A stretch of DNA of 64,000 nt from Promicromonospora sukumoe 327MFSha3.1 (GCF_000385135.1 NZ_ARQM01000010.1:1-64000), one strand, 5' to 3'; counted from the first letter of the stretch, positions 44,517 through 52,467 are shown. Notes: generated from the sequence alone by a model not told the origin. Program-made: numbers and translations.

Positions 44517-45496
44517 GTGATGCTCACCCCGGCCCGACCGCGCCGGCGGCCCAGCAGGCGCAGCCCGTGGCCGGCCGCCGCGACGCCGGCCAGGAGCGCG
44601 GTGGTGCCGAGGCCCCCGGCGCGGGCCGCCCACGCTGCCTGCAGCGGGACCATCGCCTGGATCCCGGCCCGGGTCGCGGTCCGCGCGTTGGCGGCCGTGG
44701 GCCGGGCCGTGGCCCGGACCTGCCCCGGCAGCGTGGCCGCGGCATAGGCCCCCGCGGCAGCGGCCGTGATCCAGCGGGCGGTGGTCGAGCGGGCAGTGGT
44801 CGAGCGGGCGGCAGTGCCGAACGCGGCGCCCGCGCCCGGACGAGCGGCCGCCACGGCGATCGCGCCCGCCACCGTCCCGGCGGCCACCCCGCCCGCGACC
44901 TGCGGCGTGGTGCCGTGCACCTCGCCGCGCGAGAGCACGGTCACCCCGAGGGTGTGCGCCGTCAGGCCCGCCGCGGCCGGGAGGGCCGACCGCAGGCGGC
45001 CGGGCGTGGCGCCCAGCAGCACGTCGAGCCCGCGGCACGCTGCCATGACGACGGGTCCGGCCGGCCGGTCCTTGGCGACCAGGTCGTAGGTCCAGACGCA
45101 CGCGGCCAGCGGCACGGCGACGGCCAGCGCGCGCCGTCCGCCCGCGAGGCCCGCCGCCGCGATGCCGCCCGCGGTGAGCGTCGCGCCGATCGCCAGCGCG
45201 GCCCGCGGCGTGACCCGGCCCGAGGGGATGGGCCGCTCGGGCCGCTCGACGGCGTCGACGTGCCGGTCGCCGTAGTCGTTCAGCGCCATGCCGCCCAGGT
45301 AGAGGCAGGCGGAGGCGACGGGCAGCAGGGCGTGCCGGGCGCGGAGCGGTGTCGGTACCCCGGACGCGGCGTGCGCACCGGCCCGGCCGGCGGCGAGACC
45401 GGCCAGGGTGTCGCCGACGACGCTGAGCGCGGCGGGGGCGCGGACCAGCTCGGCGACGTCGGCGAGGCCGGGCCTGCCCGTCGGCCGGGGGCTCAT
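44513..45496 (-). CDS. eboC: EboC-like UbiA-family prenyltransferase (SCO3242 type)
   Basis: The 327-residue membrane protein has several hydrophobic segments and the UbiA signature NDYGDRHVDAVERPERPIPSG near residue 75, whose Asp residues bind magnesium diphosphate. UbiA enzymes transfer a prenyl group from a polyprenyl diphosphate to an aromatic or other acceptor within the membrane. EboC is required for export of the scytonemin monomer in cyanobacteria. The second Asp motif is less clear (TYDLVAKDRPAG at about residue 150). ATGA overlap with the synthase gene upstream. Confidence 0.88.
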   Translation of the reverse strand: MSPRPTGRPGLADVAELVRAPAALSVVGDTLAGLAAGRAGAHAASGVPTPLRARHALLPVASACLYLGGMALNDYGDRHVDAVERPERPIPSGRVTPRAALAIGATLTAGGIAAAGLAGGRRALAVAVPLAACVWTYDLVAKDRPAGPVVMAACRGLDVLLGATPGRLRSALPAAAGLTAHTLGVTVLSRGEVHGTTPQVAGGVAAGTVAGAIAVAAARPGAGAAFGTAARSTTARSTTARWITAAAAGAYAAATLPGQVRATARPTAANARTATRAGIQAMVPLQAAWAARAGGLGTTALLAGVAAAGHGLRLLGRRRGRAGVSIT

Positions 45497-46722
45497 CGGC
45501 CGACCTGTGCCGCGGTGCCGCGCACCCACTCCTCGACGGCCCGGGCCTGGTCGGCGGCGTCGTGCACGTCGGAGCCCCAGGGATCCTTGAAGAAGAAGCC
45601 CAGCTCCGGCACCGGACCGCTGATCCCGGCGGCGTGCGCGAGCGCGAGCAGGCGAGCCAGGTCGAGCACGAGCGGCGCGGCGAGCATCGAGTCGTGCGCG
45701 CTCCACGTGGTCTGCAGCGTGAGCCGCGACCCGAGGAAACCCTCGACGTGCACGTGGTCCCAGGCCACCTTCGTGTCGCCCAGGTCGGGCACGTTGTCGA
45801 TGTGCAGGGGAGTGGTGTCGCTGCCGGTCAGCGCCGTCAGGCCGCGGTTCTTGCTGGCCAGCTTGCTGCGCACGGTGTCCGGGTCGGCCAGGGTGGCGCC
45901 GTCGCCCCCGCCCAGCAGGTTGGTGCCGGCCCACGAGAGCACCTTGAGGCCACGGGCGGCGAAGGCGGGCGCCAGCACGGTGCGCAGCCAGGTCTGCCCA
46001 GTCTTGCCGTCCTGCCCGGCCACGGGGATGCCGCGCTCGCGGGCGAGCCGGGTCAGCGCGGGCAGGCCCATGCCCGCCGACGGCGTGAACGCGGCGTACG
46101 CGGCTCCGGCAAGGATCGCCGCGTACGCCGAGACGGAGGACGCCGGCAGCACCGCGCGCGCCGGGTCGGCCAGGGCCGCGAGCAGCGCGTCGACGTCGTC
46201 GTGCTCGGGCGCCGGGACCACGGGCGGCTCGGTCGACGACAGGTCGATGACGACGACGCGCGCGAGGTCGTGCCGCTCCTGGAACGACGTGATGTCGGCG
46301 GCGAGCCGCTCGGCGGCGGCCTGCTGGGACTCGGCCCGGGCGCCGTCGGCGGGCGAGCCGGAAGTCTGCGAGCCGTGCGGGTCGTAGCCGGGGCGCACCT
46401 CGGCGTCCGCCCGCTCGAGAGCGTCGTGGGTGGCGGCGAACAGGCGCGGCCCGATCATGCCGGTCTCGACCAGGCACTCCGCGCGCTTGGTCATGGTGAC
46501 CGAGGAGATGTCGTGCCCGCCCACCACGAGGTCGGCGAACGCCGGGAGGCCGGCCGAGGCGAACGGCTCCCGCGCGGTGACGCAGCCCGTCGGTGGTGCC
46601 TGACCGTCGGCGATGGCCGCGAGTCCTACGGTGGCGGTGCTCGCCACCGATCCGCGGGCCCCGACGAACCAGATACCGGTTCGTGCGGTTGCTTTGTGGC
46701 GTGCAGAGGCGTGGTGCATCAT
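45493..46722 (-). CDS. inositol-3-phosphate synthase-like protein heading the Ebo-type operon
   Basis: The 409-residue protein matches myo-inositol-1-phosphate synthase family features: a Rossmann motif (GIWFVGARGSVASTATVGL), the catalytic core AGTNLLGGGDGATL and SKLASKNRGLTALTG, the lysine-containing LGDTKVAWDHVHVEGFLG, and DSMLAAPLVLDLARLL. The N-terminus differs from the usual actinobacterial Ino1, so it is a separate subfamily. Standard Ino1 makes inositol phosphate from glucose-6-phosphate. Canonical Ebo clusters have a sugar phosphate cyclase, EboD, in this operon. ATG at 46722 or 46719; GGGGAG favours the latter slightly. Confidence 0.84.
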   Translation of the reverse strand: MMHHASARHKATARTGIWFVGARGSVASTATVGLAAIADGQAPPTGCVTAREPFASAGLPAFADLVVGGHDISSVTMTKRAECLVETGMIGPRLFAATHDALERADAEVRPGYDPHGSQTSGSPADGARAESQQAAAERLAADITSFQERHDLARVVVIDLSSTEPPVVPAPEHDDVDALLAALADPARAVLPASSVSAYAAILAGAAYAAFTPSAGMGLPALTRLARERGIPVAGQDGKTGQTWLRTVLAPAFAARGLKVLSWAGTNLLGGGDGATLADPDTVRSKLASKNRGLTALTGSDTTPLHIDNVPDLGDTKVAWDHVHVEGFLGSRLTLQTTWSAHDSMLAAPLVLDLARLLALAHAAGISGPVPELGFFFKDPWGSDVHDAADQARAVEEWVRGTAAQVGR

Positions 46723-46943
46723 CGCTCCCCAGTCCGACGGCGTCGTCGCGAGCACGCTAGTCCCACTTATGGCGATTAGCAAACAAAAGTTCAAAGTCGT
46801 TCGCGATAAGCGAGATTCCCGACATCGGCGGGATCTCCCCGGTGCCTCGGCCAAGGGCGAGGAGGCGTGCCTCCCTGGACGGTCGCCGCCCGGCAGGTGG
46901 TCACCGCTACCGGGCCCCGCCACGCTGTGGCACTATGACCCGC
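46723..46943. promoter_or_regulatory. divergent promoter region between the Ebo-like operon and cimA
   Basis: The stretch 46765-46815 is markedly AT-richer than its surroundings and should hold the minus-strand promoter; TTGAAC followed 17 bases later by CATAAG is one candidate. On the plus strand, CACTAT at 46931-46936 is a candidate -10 for the cimA leader transcript. No small gene other than the leader is seen. Confidence 0.45.
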
Positions 46944-47000
46944 ATGAATCAGTGCCTCACCCCGAGCTCCACCCTGCGACAGGTGATCATCATTTCGTAG
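46944..47000 (+). CDS. cimA leader peptide (isoleucine attenuation)
   Basis: ATG at 46944 opens an 18-codon frame, MNQCLTPSSTLRQVIIIS, ending in Val and three consecutive Ile codons just before the stop. It is immediately followed by a hairpin and a U-tailed terminator, so translation of the Ile codons should decide whether cimA is transcribed. An upstream in-frame ATG at 46935 is possible but overlaps the likely -10. Confidence 0.85.
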   Translation: MNQCLTPSSTLRQVIIIS

Positions 47001-47060
47001 CGCGTCCGGCGAGAACCGCACCGGACGCGCAGACCTTCCACACCCTGGAGGGTCTTTTTT
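47001..47060 (+). terminator. cimA attenuator: pause hairpin and intrinsic terminator
   Basis: CGCGTCCGG (47001-47009) and CCGGACGCG (47021-47029) form a perfect stem starting right after the leader stop codon. AGACCTTCCA (47031-47040) then pairs with TGGAGGGTCT (ending 47055) with one G-U pair and is followed by a run of T. The layout is that of a classical amino-acid attenuator. Confidence 0.87.
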
Positions 47061-47117
47061 GTTGGCCTGAAGATCTGACCTCAGCCACGCAAGCCAGACA
47101 CATCGTTGGGAGCATCG

Positions 47118-48749
47118 ATGACCACCGCCTCGTTCCAGGTGTACGACACGACGCTGCGTGACGGCGCGCAGCAGGAGGGTATGAACCTCTCCGTCTCCGA
47201 CAAGCTCGCGATCGCGGCGCTGCTCGACGAGCTCGGCGTCGGCTACATCGAGGGCGGCTGGCCGGGGGCCGTACCCAAGGACACCGACTTCTTCGCCCGG
47301 GCCGCCACCGAGCTGACCCTGAAGAACGCGGTGCTCGCGGCCTTCGGCGCCACCCGGCGGGCGGGCGTCCGCGCGGGCGACGACCCGCAGGTGCGCGCGC
47401 TGCTCGACGCGGCGACCCCCGTGGTGACCCTCGTCGCCAAGTCCGACGTGCGGCACGTGGAGCGCGCGCTGAAGACGACGCGCGCCGAGAACCTCGCGAT
47501 GATCGGCGACACCGTCAGCTTCCTCGTGGGCGAGGGACGCCGCGTGGTGCTGGACGCCGAGCACTTCTTCGACGGCTACCGGTTCGACCGGGACTACGCG
47601 ACCAGCGCCGTCAGCACCGCGTTCGAGGCCGGGGCCGAGGTGGTCACGCTCTGCGACACCAACGGCGGCATGCTGCCCACCTGGGTCGGCGAGATCGTGA
47701 GCGAGCTGCGGGCCGGCACCGGCGTCGGGCCGGAGCAGATGCTCGGCGTGCACGCGCACAACGACACGGGCTGCGCCGTCGCGAACTCGCTCGCCGCCGT
47801 CGAGGCGGGCGCCACGCACGTGCAGGGCACGGTCAACGGCTACGGCGAGCGCACCGGCAACGCCGACCTCGTCACGGTCGTGGCGAACCTCGAGCTCAAG
47901 GCCGGCATGACCCTCCTGGCGGACGGCGGCCTGCGCGAGGCCGCCCGGATCTCGCACGCCATCAGCGAGATCACGAACATCTCGCCGTTCGCGCGCCAGC
48001 CGTACGTCGGGGCGAGCGCGTTCGCGCACAAGGGCGGCCTGCACGCCAGCGCCATCCGGGTCGACCCCGACATGTACCAGCACACCGACCCCACGCTGGT
48101 CGGCAACGACATGCGGATGCTGGTCTCCGACATGGCGGGCCGCGCCTCGATCGAGCTCAAGGGCCGCGAGCTGGGCTTCGACCTGGCCGGCCAGGGCGAG
48201 CTGCTCTCCCGCGTCACGAACCGCGTGAAGGACGACGAGGCCGCCGGCTACACCTACGAGGCCGCCGACGCGTCGTTCGAGCTGCTGCTGCGGTCCGAGC
48301 TGGGGCAGCGGCCGGACTTCTTCACCGTCGAGTCGTGGCGCACCATCGTCGAGACCGTCCCCGCGGGCGCGGCCCCGCCGTCGGTCCACGCGCCGGACGC
48401 CGTCGCGGTGGCCGAGGCGACCGTCAAGCTCCGCGCCGGCGGCGAGCGGATCGTGACGACGGGGGAGGGCAACGGCCCCGTCAACGCGCTGGACCAGGCG
48501 CTGCGCACCGCGCTCTCGCGGGTCTACCCGGAGCTGGCCCGGTTCGAGCTCATCGACTTCAAGGTGCGGCTGCTGGACACCGAGCTCGGCACCGACGCGA
48601 TCACGCGGGTGCTGACCGAGACCAGCGACGGCGAGCGGTCGTGGTCGACGGTGGGCGTGGGGCCGAACGTGGTCGAGGCCGCGTGGGAGGCCGTGACGGA
48701 GGCGTACGTGTACGGCCTGCTGAAGTCGGGCGTGGACCCGCGGCCCTGA
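47118..48749 (+). CDS. cimA: (R)-citramalate synthase
   Basis: CimA condenses pyruvate with acetyl-CoA to citramalate, entering isoleucine synthesis without threonine. The 543-residue protein has the HMG-CoA lyase-like barrel (YDTTLRDGAQQEGMNLSVSD at the start, metal-binding HAHNDTGCAVANSLAAVEAG near residue 215) and a C-terminal LeuA-type allosteric dimerisation domain (from about residue 400). The length and the DGAQQEGMNLS variant fit the CimA group rather than LeuA. The isoleucine leader upstream independently supports the assignment. ATG at 47118 has GGGAGC upstream. Confidence 0.92.
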   Translation: MTTASFQVYDTTLRDGAQQEGMNLSVSDKLAIAALLDELGVGYIEGGWPGAVPKDTDFFARAATELTLKNAVLAAFGATRRAGVRAGDDPQVRALLDAATPVVTLVAKSDVRHVERALKTTRAENLAMIGDTVSFLVGEGRRVVLDAEHFFDGYRFDRDYATSAVSTAFEAGAEVVTLCDTNGGMLPTWVGEIVSELRAGTGVGPEQMLGVHAHNDTGCAVANSLAAVEAGATHVQGTVNGYGERTGNADLVTVVANLELKAGMTLLADGGLREAARISHAISEITNISPFARQPYVGASAFAHKGGLHASAIRVDPDMYQHTDPTLVGNDMRMLVSDMAGRASIELKGRELGFDLAGQGELLSRVTNRVKDDEAAGYTYEAADASFELLLRSELGQRPDFFTVESWRTIVETVPAGAAPPSVHAPDAVAVAEATVKLRAGGERIVTTGEGNGPVNALDQALRTALSRVYPELARFELIDFKVRLLDTELGTDAITRVLTETSDGERSWSTVGVGPNVVEAAWEAVTEAYVYGLLKSGVDPRP

Positions 48750-48755
48750 ACCCAT

Positions 48756-48842
48756 CCTGCCGAAGTAGAACTGGGGCGAGATAGAACTGCAGCAGTTCTA
48801 TCTCGCCCCAGTTCTATCTCGCCCTGGTTCTACTTCGGCAGG
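48756..48842. terminator. long composite hairpin between cimA and the RpiR gene
   Basis: CCTGCCGAAGTAGAAC at the left end pairs with GTTCTACTTCGGCAGG at the right end. An inner hairpin pairs GGGGCGAGATAGAACTG with its complement. The right side has an extra 15-base copy of AGTTCTATCTCGCCC in tandem, so two alternative foldings exist. It lies between convergent genes. Confidence 0.85.
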
Positions 48843-48861
48843 GTGAGTTCGGCGGGGTGGG

Positions 48862-49773
48862 TCAGGCGACCGGGGCCGCCGGACGCTGCTCGGCCTTGGT
48901 CGTCCCGAAGTCCAGGCGCTGGTCGCGCACCGCGTCGTACGTCGCCTTGATCGCGATCGACGAGCGGTCGTAGGTGCGCTGCGCGACGCGGACGAACAGG
49001 TAGTCCACGACGGTGAGCTGCGCGATGCGGCTCGACATGGCGCCCACGCGGAACTGCGTCTCGCGGGCCGTGGTGGCCAGCACGACGTCGGACACCAGGC
49101 CGATCGGGGCGTCCGGGAAGTTCGTGATCGCCGCGGTCAGCGCGCCGCGCTTGCGGGCGATCTCCAGGGCCTGGTTGGTCTCGCGGGTCTGGCCCGAGTG
49201 CGAGACGGCCACGGCCACGTTGCCCGGCTCGAGCAGCGCCGACGAGGCGAGCTGCTGGTGCGGGTCGGGCGAGCTGAACACGAAGACGCCGATGCGCTGC
49301 AGCTTCATCGCGAGGTCGGCGGCGGCGAGGTTGGACGACCCGACGCCGTAGACGTCGACCCGCTTGGCCTCGGAGATCGCCGTGGCGACCCGCTCGATCG
49401 CCTCGGTGTCGATCATGCGCGCGGTCTCCTCGATGGTGCGCGCCTCGTGGAACGCGATCTTGGAGACGACGGCCTCGATGTCGTCGGTCTGGTTGATCTC
49501 GCCCTCGGCGATGCCCGACCGCTCCATCTCGACCTCGCGGCGGCTGGTCGCCTGCGCCAGGTCGATGCGGAACTCGGGGTAGCCGGCGTAGCCGACGGCG
49601 CGGCAGAAGCGCACCACGGTGGCCTGTGACGTGTCCGCGTGCCCGGCGAGCTCCGTGATGGTCGAGGCGACGACGGTGTTCGGGTCGTCGAGGACCGTCT
49701 GCGCCACTCGCGCCTCTGCGGGTCGCAGGGTCGGCAGTGCGCGCCTGAGTCGGACGAGGACGTCACCTGTCAT
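48862..49773 (-). CDS. MurR/RpiR-family transcriptional regulator
   Basis: The 303-residue regulator has an N-terminal HTH_6 domain (RPAEARVAQTVLDDP, then TSQATVVRFCRAVGYAGYPE) and a C-terminal SIS domain (VYGVGSSNLAAADLAMKLQ, VAVSHSGQTRETNQALEIA) that binds phosphosugars. RpiR proteins often control amino-sugar or MurNAc genes, which fits the kinase, importer, nagZ and murQ nearby. ATG at 49773 has GGGAGA 7 bases upstream. It follows the kinase gene on the same strand. Confidence 0.93.
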   Translation of the reverse strand: MTGDVLVRLRRALPTLRPAEARVAQTVLDDPNTVVASTITELAGHADTSQATVVRFCRAVGYAGYPEFRIDLAQATSRREVEMERSGIAEGEINQTDDIEAVVSKIAFHEARTIEETARMIDTEAIERVATAISEAKRVDVYGVGSSNLAAADLAMKLQRIGVFVFSSPDPHQQLASSALLEPGNVAVAVSHSGQTRETNQALEIARKRGALTAAITNFPDAPIGLVSDVVLATTARETQFRVGAMSSRIAQLTVVDYLFVRVAQRTYDRSSIAIKATYDAVRDQRLDFGTTKAEQRPAAPVA

Positions 49774-49848
49774 GTCGCATCTCCCGGGATGGTGTGGTGA
49801 GGCTGGGTCGAGAACATACACCCGTACCGGGGATCCGGGCACAGCACG

Positions 49849-49888
49849 TCAGTGAAGGACCATGCGGGTGACTGCCGTCGTTCACTGA
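49849..49888 (-). terminator. inverted repeat between kinase and regulator genes
   Basis: TCAGTGAA (49849-49856) and TTCACTGA (49881-49888) are perfect complements 24 bases apart and overlap the kinase stop codon. It may be a weak terminator or a regulator operator in front of the RpiR gene. Confidence 0.4.
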
Positions 49889-51021
49889 AGCTCGTCACCG
49901 GGCAGGTCGGTGGCCGACAGCTGAGCGGTGAGCACGTCGGCGGCGCCCACGTCCTCCGGCGTGTCGCGGCTGGTGTGGTGGCCGTCCACGCGGATGGTGA
50001 GCCACGGGCGGAACCCGGTCACCGAGTGGGGCGCCTCGCGCAGCCGGCGGGCCAGGTGGAGCGCGCCGTCGAGCGGCGAGCCCTGGCTCGGCACCAGCGA
50101 GACGTCGGGGCGGTCCTCGGAGAGGTGCTTGGTGAGCGACACCGTGAGCGGCGACTCCTCCTGGACCAGGCGACCGGTCGTGGAGGCCAGCGGCGGGATG
50201 TCACGGCCCAGCGCGCTCGCGAGCGTGTCGGCGAGGTGCCGGCCGGCCTCCTCGAGGATGCGGATCGACGTGCTGTCGCCCTCGGCGGCCGCGATCATCA
50301 CCTCGGGAGCCATCGACGCGAGCTGCTTGGCGCGCTCGGCGTTCTTGTAGAACTGGTTGGGCCAGCTCTCGATGAGGCCGAACTTGGCGACGGCCGCCTC
50401 GAGCAGGCGCTTCGATGCGCCACGGCTCGCGCCGTCGTGGTAGCGACCGGCGGCGCGCAGCGCCTCGCCACCGACCCAGACACCCGCACCGAGGTCACCG
50501 AGCAGGTGGCCCCAGCCGTCGGCGCGGCGCCAGCGGTTCACGCCGTCGTAGCCGAACGCCACGGCGCCGGTACCGACGGACAGCACCGCACCGGCGCGTC
50601 CGCGCAGGGCGCCGAGGTGGGCGGTGAGCGCGTCACCGGCGACGGCGGTGCGGTTGGTCCGCAGCTCGCGCGCCAGGATGTCGTGGATGTCGAGCGGCTT
50701 CTCGACCAGGGAGGTCAGCCCGGTCACGCCGACGGCGGCCGAGGAGACGGGCGCGGTGCTGCCGTCGCTCATGCCGTGGTGGCCCATGCGGGCGGCCCAC
50801 GCGTTGAACGACTGGCACAGGGAGGCCACGACTGCCGAGGCGTCGCTGCCGTGGTGGTTCACCTTGACGGCGCGCCCGCTCAGGCTGATGCGCTCGGGGT
50901 TCACGGAGTTGCCGAATTCGGCGACCAGGCGCGAGCCGCTACCGCCTACGTCGAGAGCGACGACCCAGGCGTCAACGGCCTCGACCGCCACTCCATCAAT
51001 GCCCTGTGAGAGTTCCGACAC
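49882..51021 (-). CDS. BadF/BadG-family amino-sugar kinase (GlcNAc/MurNAc kinase-like)
   Basis: The 379-residue ASKHA-fold protein has the phosphate-1 motif ALDVGGSGSRLVAEF and the adenosine and phosphate-2 region VLSVGTGAVAFGYDGVNRWR, followed by GWGHLLGDLGAGVWVG, typical of N-acetylglucosamine kinases of the BadF family. MurK-type members also phosphorylate MurNAc. With MurQ and NagZ nearby it probably makes GlcNAc-6-phosphate or MurNAc-6-phosphate. The GTG at 51021 lies 6 bases after CAGAAT, so it may be leaderless. It is divergent from lplA. Confidence 0.85.
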   Translation of the reverse strand: MSELSQGIDGVAVEAVDAWVVALDVGGSGSRLVAEFGNSVNPERISLSGRAVKVNHHGSDASAVVASLCQSFNAWAARMGHHGMSDGSTAPVSSAAVGVTGLTSLVEKPLDIHDILARELRTNRTAVAGDALTAHLGALRGRAGAVLSVGTGAVAFGYDGVNRWRRADGWGHLLGDLGAGVWVGGEALRAAGRYHDGASRGASKRLLEAAVAKFGLIESWPNQFYKNAERAKQLASMAPEVMIAAAEGDSTSIRILEEAGRHLADTLASALGRDIPPLASTTGRLVQEESPLTVSLTKHLSEDRPDVSLVPSQGSPLDGALHLARRLREAPHSVTGFRPWLTIRVDGHHTSRDTPEDVGAADVLTAQLSATDLPGDELQ

Positions 51022-51114
51022 CAGGTCATTCTGACACGAAACCAGGGCAAGGTTGTCTAAAGAGAAGAGGAAATTCTGGTCTGTTCTGCTGCGCCTTCTC
51101 GCCAAATATCGGAC

Positions 51115-51169
51115 GTGCCCGACGTCGGCGCCTGCCTTCCGTACCTAAGGCGGCTCCGACGTCGGACAC
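51115..51169. repeat. inverted repeat in the divergent kinase-lplA gap
   Basis: Arms 51115-51132 and 51152-51169 match at 16 of 18 positions, each centred on CCGACGTCGG. It is like the terminator hairpins of this window but lies between divergent promoters, about 20 bases upstream of the lplA -10 (TAGTGT at about 51189). Confidence 0.75.
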
Positions 51170-51197
51170 CACAGGCACCGTCGCCTAGTGTGAACAC

Positions 51198-52259
51198 GTG
51201 CGAGGAGAGTTCAAGGTTCCACTCGGAAAGCTGGTTCGTGTCGAGACCGAGGTGGACTCGGCGGCGGGACCACCCGGCCGTCTGGTGGGCACGCGGGTCA
51301 GCGGGGACTTCTTCCTGGAGCCCGACGAGGCCCTGGAGGCCATGGGCGAGGCCCTCGACGGGATGCCCGCCGACGCCTCCAAGGCGCAGCTCGCGGAGGC
51401 GGTGCGGACCGCCCTGGACGGCGCCACCGCCGTCGGCTTCGACGCCGACGCCGTGGCCGTCGCCACCCGGCGCGCGCTCGGCCACGCGACGGCCTGGGAC
51501 GACCACGAGTTCGAGGTGATCCGCACCCCCGCCGTCTCGCCGCTGCTCAACGTGGCGCTCGACCAGGTGCTCACCGAGGAGCTGGGCGCGGGGCGCCGCG
51601 GGCCGACCCTGCGGTTCTGGGAGTGGGACGAGTCCGCCGTCATCATCGGGTCGTTCCAGTCGCTGCGCAACGAGGTCGACTCGGAGGGTGCCGCACGGCA
51701 CGGCGCCCGCGTGATCAGGCGGATCTCGGGGGGTGGGGCCATGTTCATGGAGCCCGGCAACACCATCTCCTACTCCCTGTACGTGCCGGGCTCGCTCGTG
51801 GACGGGCTGAGCTTCGAGCGGTCCTACGCGTTCCTCGACGACTGGGTGATCGGCGCCCTGCACGGGCTCGGGATCGACGCCACCTACGTGCCCCTGAACG
51901 ACATCGCCTCGCCCGCCGGGAAGATCGCCGGCGCCGCCCAGAAGCGGCTCGCCGGGGGCGCCGTCCTGCACCACGCGACCATGGCCTACGACATGGACGC
52001 CGACAAGATGACGGACGTGCTGCGGATCGGCCGCGAGAAGCTCAGCGACAAGGGGACCCGCAGCGCGAACAAGCGCGTGGACCCACTGCGGTCGCAGACG
52101 GGGCTCACCCGTGCCGAGGTGCTCGACGCGCTGGAGGCCTCGTTCCGCGAGCGGTACCGGACCGTGCCGGGCGAGGTCACGGCCGACGAGTGGCGGCGGG
52201 CCCAGGCCCTGGTGGATTCGAAGTTCGGCACACCGGAATGGACCGCGCGCGTGCCTTAG
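51198..52259 (+). CDS. lplA: lipoate-protein ligase A with N-terminal accessory domain
   Basis: LplA attaches lipoate to lipoyl domains using ATP. In this 353-residue protein residues 1-100 resemble the lipoate-ligase accessory domain (usually C-terminal or separate). Residues 110-350 form the catalytic domain with FWEWDESAVIIGSFQSLRNEV, the binding loop RRISGGGAMFMEPGNTISYS and the catalytic Lys region PAGKIAGAAQKRLAGG. The accessory domain first is a circular permutation compared with E. coli LplA. GTG start 6 bases after TAGTGT, so apparently leaderless. Confidence 0.9.
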   Translation: MRGEFKVPLGKLVRVETEVDSAAGPPGRLVGTRVSGDFFLEPDEALEAMGEALDGMPADASKAQLAEAVRTALDGATAVGFDADAVAVATRRALGHATAWDDHEFEVIRTPAVSPLLNVALDQVLTEELGAGRRGPTLRFWEWDESAVIIGSFQSLRNEVDSEGAARHGARVIRRISGGGAMFMEPGNTISYSLYVPGSLVDGLSFERSYAFLDDWVIGALHGLGIDATYVPLNDIASPAGKIAGAAQKRLAGGAVLHHATMAYDMDADKMTDVLRIGREKLSDKGTRSANKRVDPLRSQTGLTRAEVLDALEASFRERYRTVPGEVTADEWRRAQALVDSKFGTPEWTARVP

Positions 52260-52370
52260 CAGCGGGCGAAAAGGGGGCGTGCCATGATGGGCAATCACGG
52301 TTTGGTAACACCCCTAGCAGATACTTCACCCGGTCAGTAATCTCCACGCAATGCCGCGTATTGGGAATTT

Positions 52371-52385
52371 CATTTCTTGGAAATG
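52371..52385 (+). promoter_or_regulatory. palindromic operator candidate upstream of the sugar ABC operon
   Basis: CATTTC (52371-52376) and GAAATG (52380-52385) form a perfect inverted repeat with a 3-base spacer in the only AT-rich part of the 228-base gap before the ABC operon. A further GGAATTTC overlaps it on the left. The RpiR-family regulator encoded at 48862 is an obvious candidate to bind it, though this is inference. Confidence 0.45.
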
Positions 52386-52425
52386 TGACCTGGCTACTCT
52401 CGCGGCTCTCGGCGCAAGGCCCCTC

Positions 52426-52467
52426 AAGACCCAGCGCAGGACCCACCGCAAGACCCAGCGCAGGACC
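52426..52467 (+). repeat. 24-base tandem repeat upstream of the sugar ABC operon
   Basis: The 18-base stretch AAGACCCAGCGCAGGACC occurs at 52426-52443 and again at 52450-52467. It lies between the candidate operator and the ribosome site of the binding-protein gene. Confidence 0.85.

Noticed and set aside
52371-52385. DasR-type operator before the sugar ABC operon
   Set aside because: The palindrome CATTTC-N3-GAAATG does not fit the DasR consensus I know (ACTGGTCTAGACCACT), so it is reported only as an RpiR candidate.
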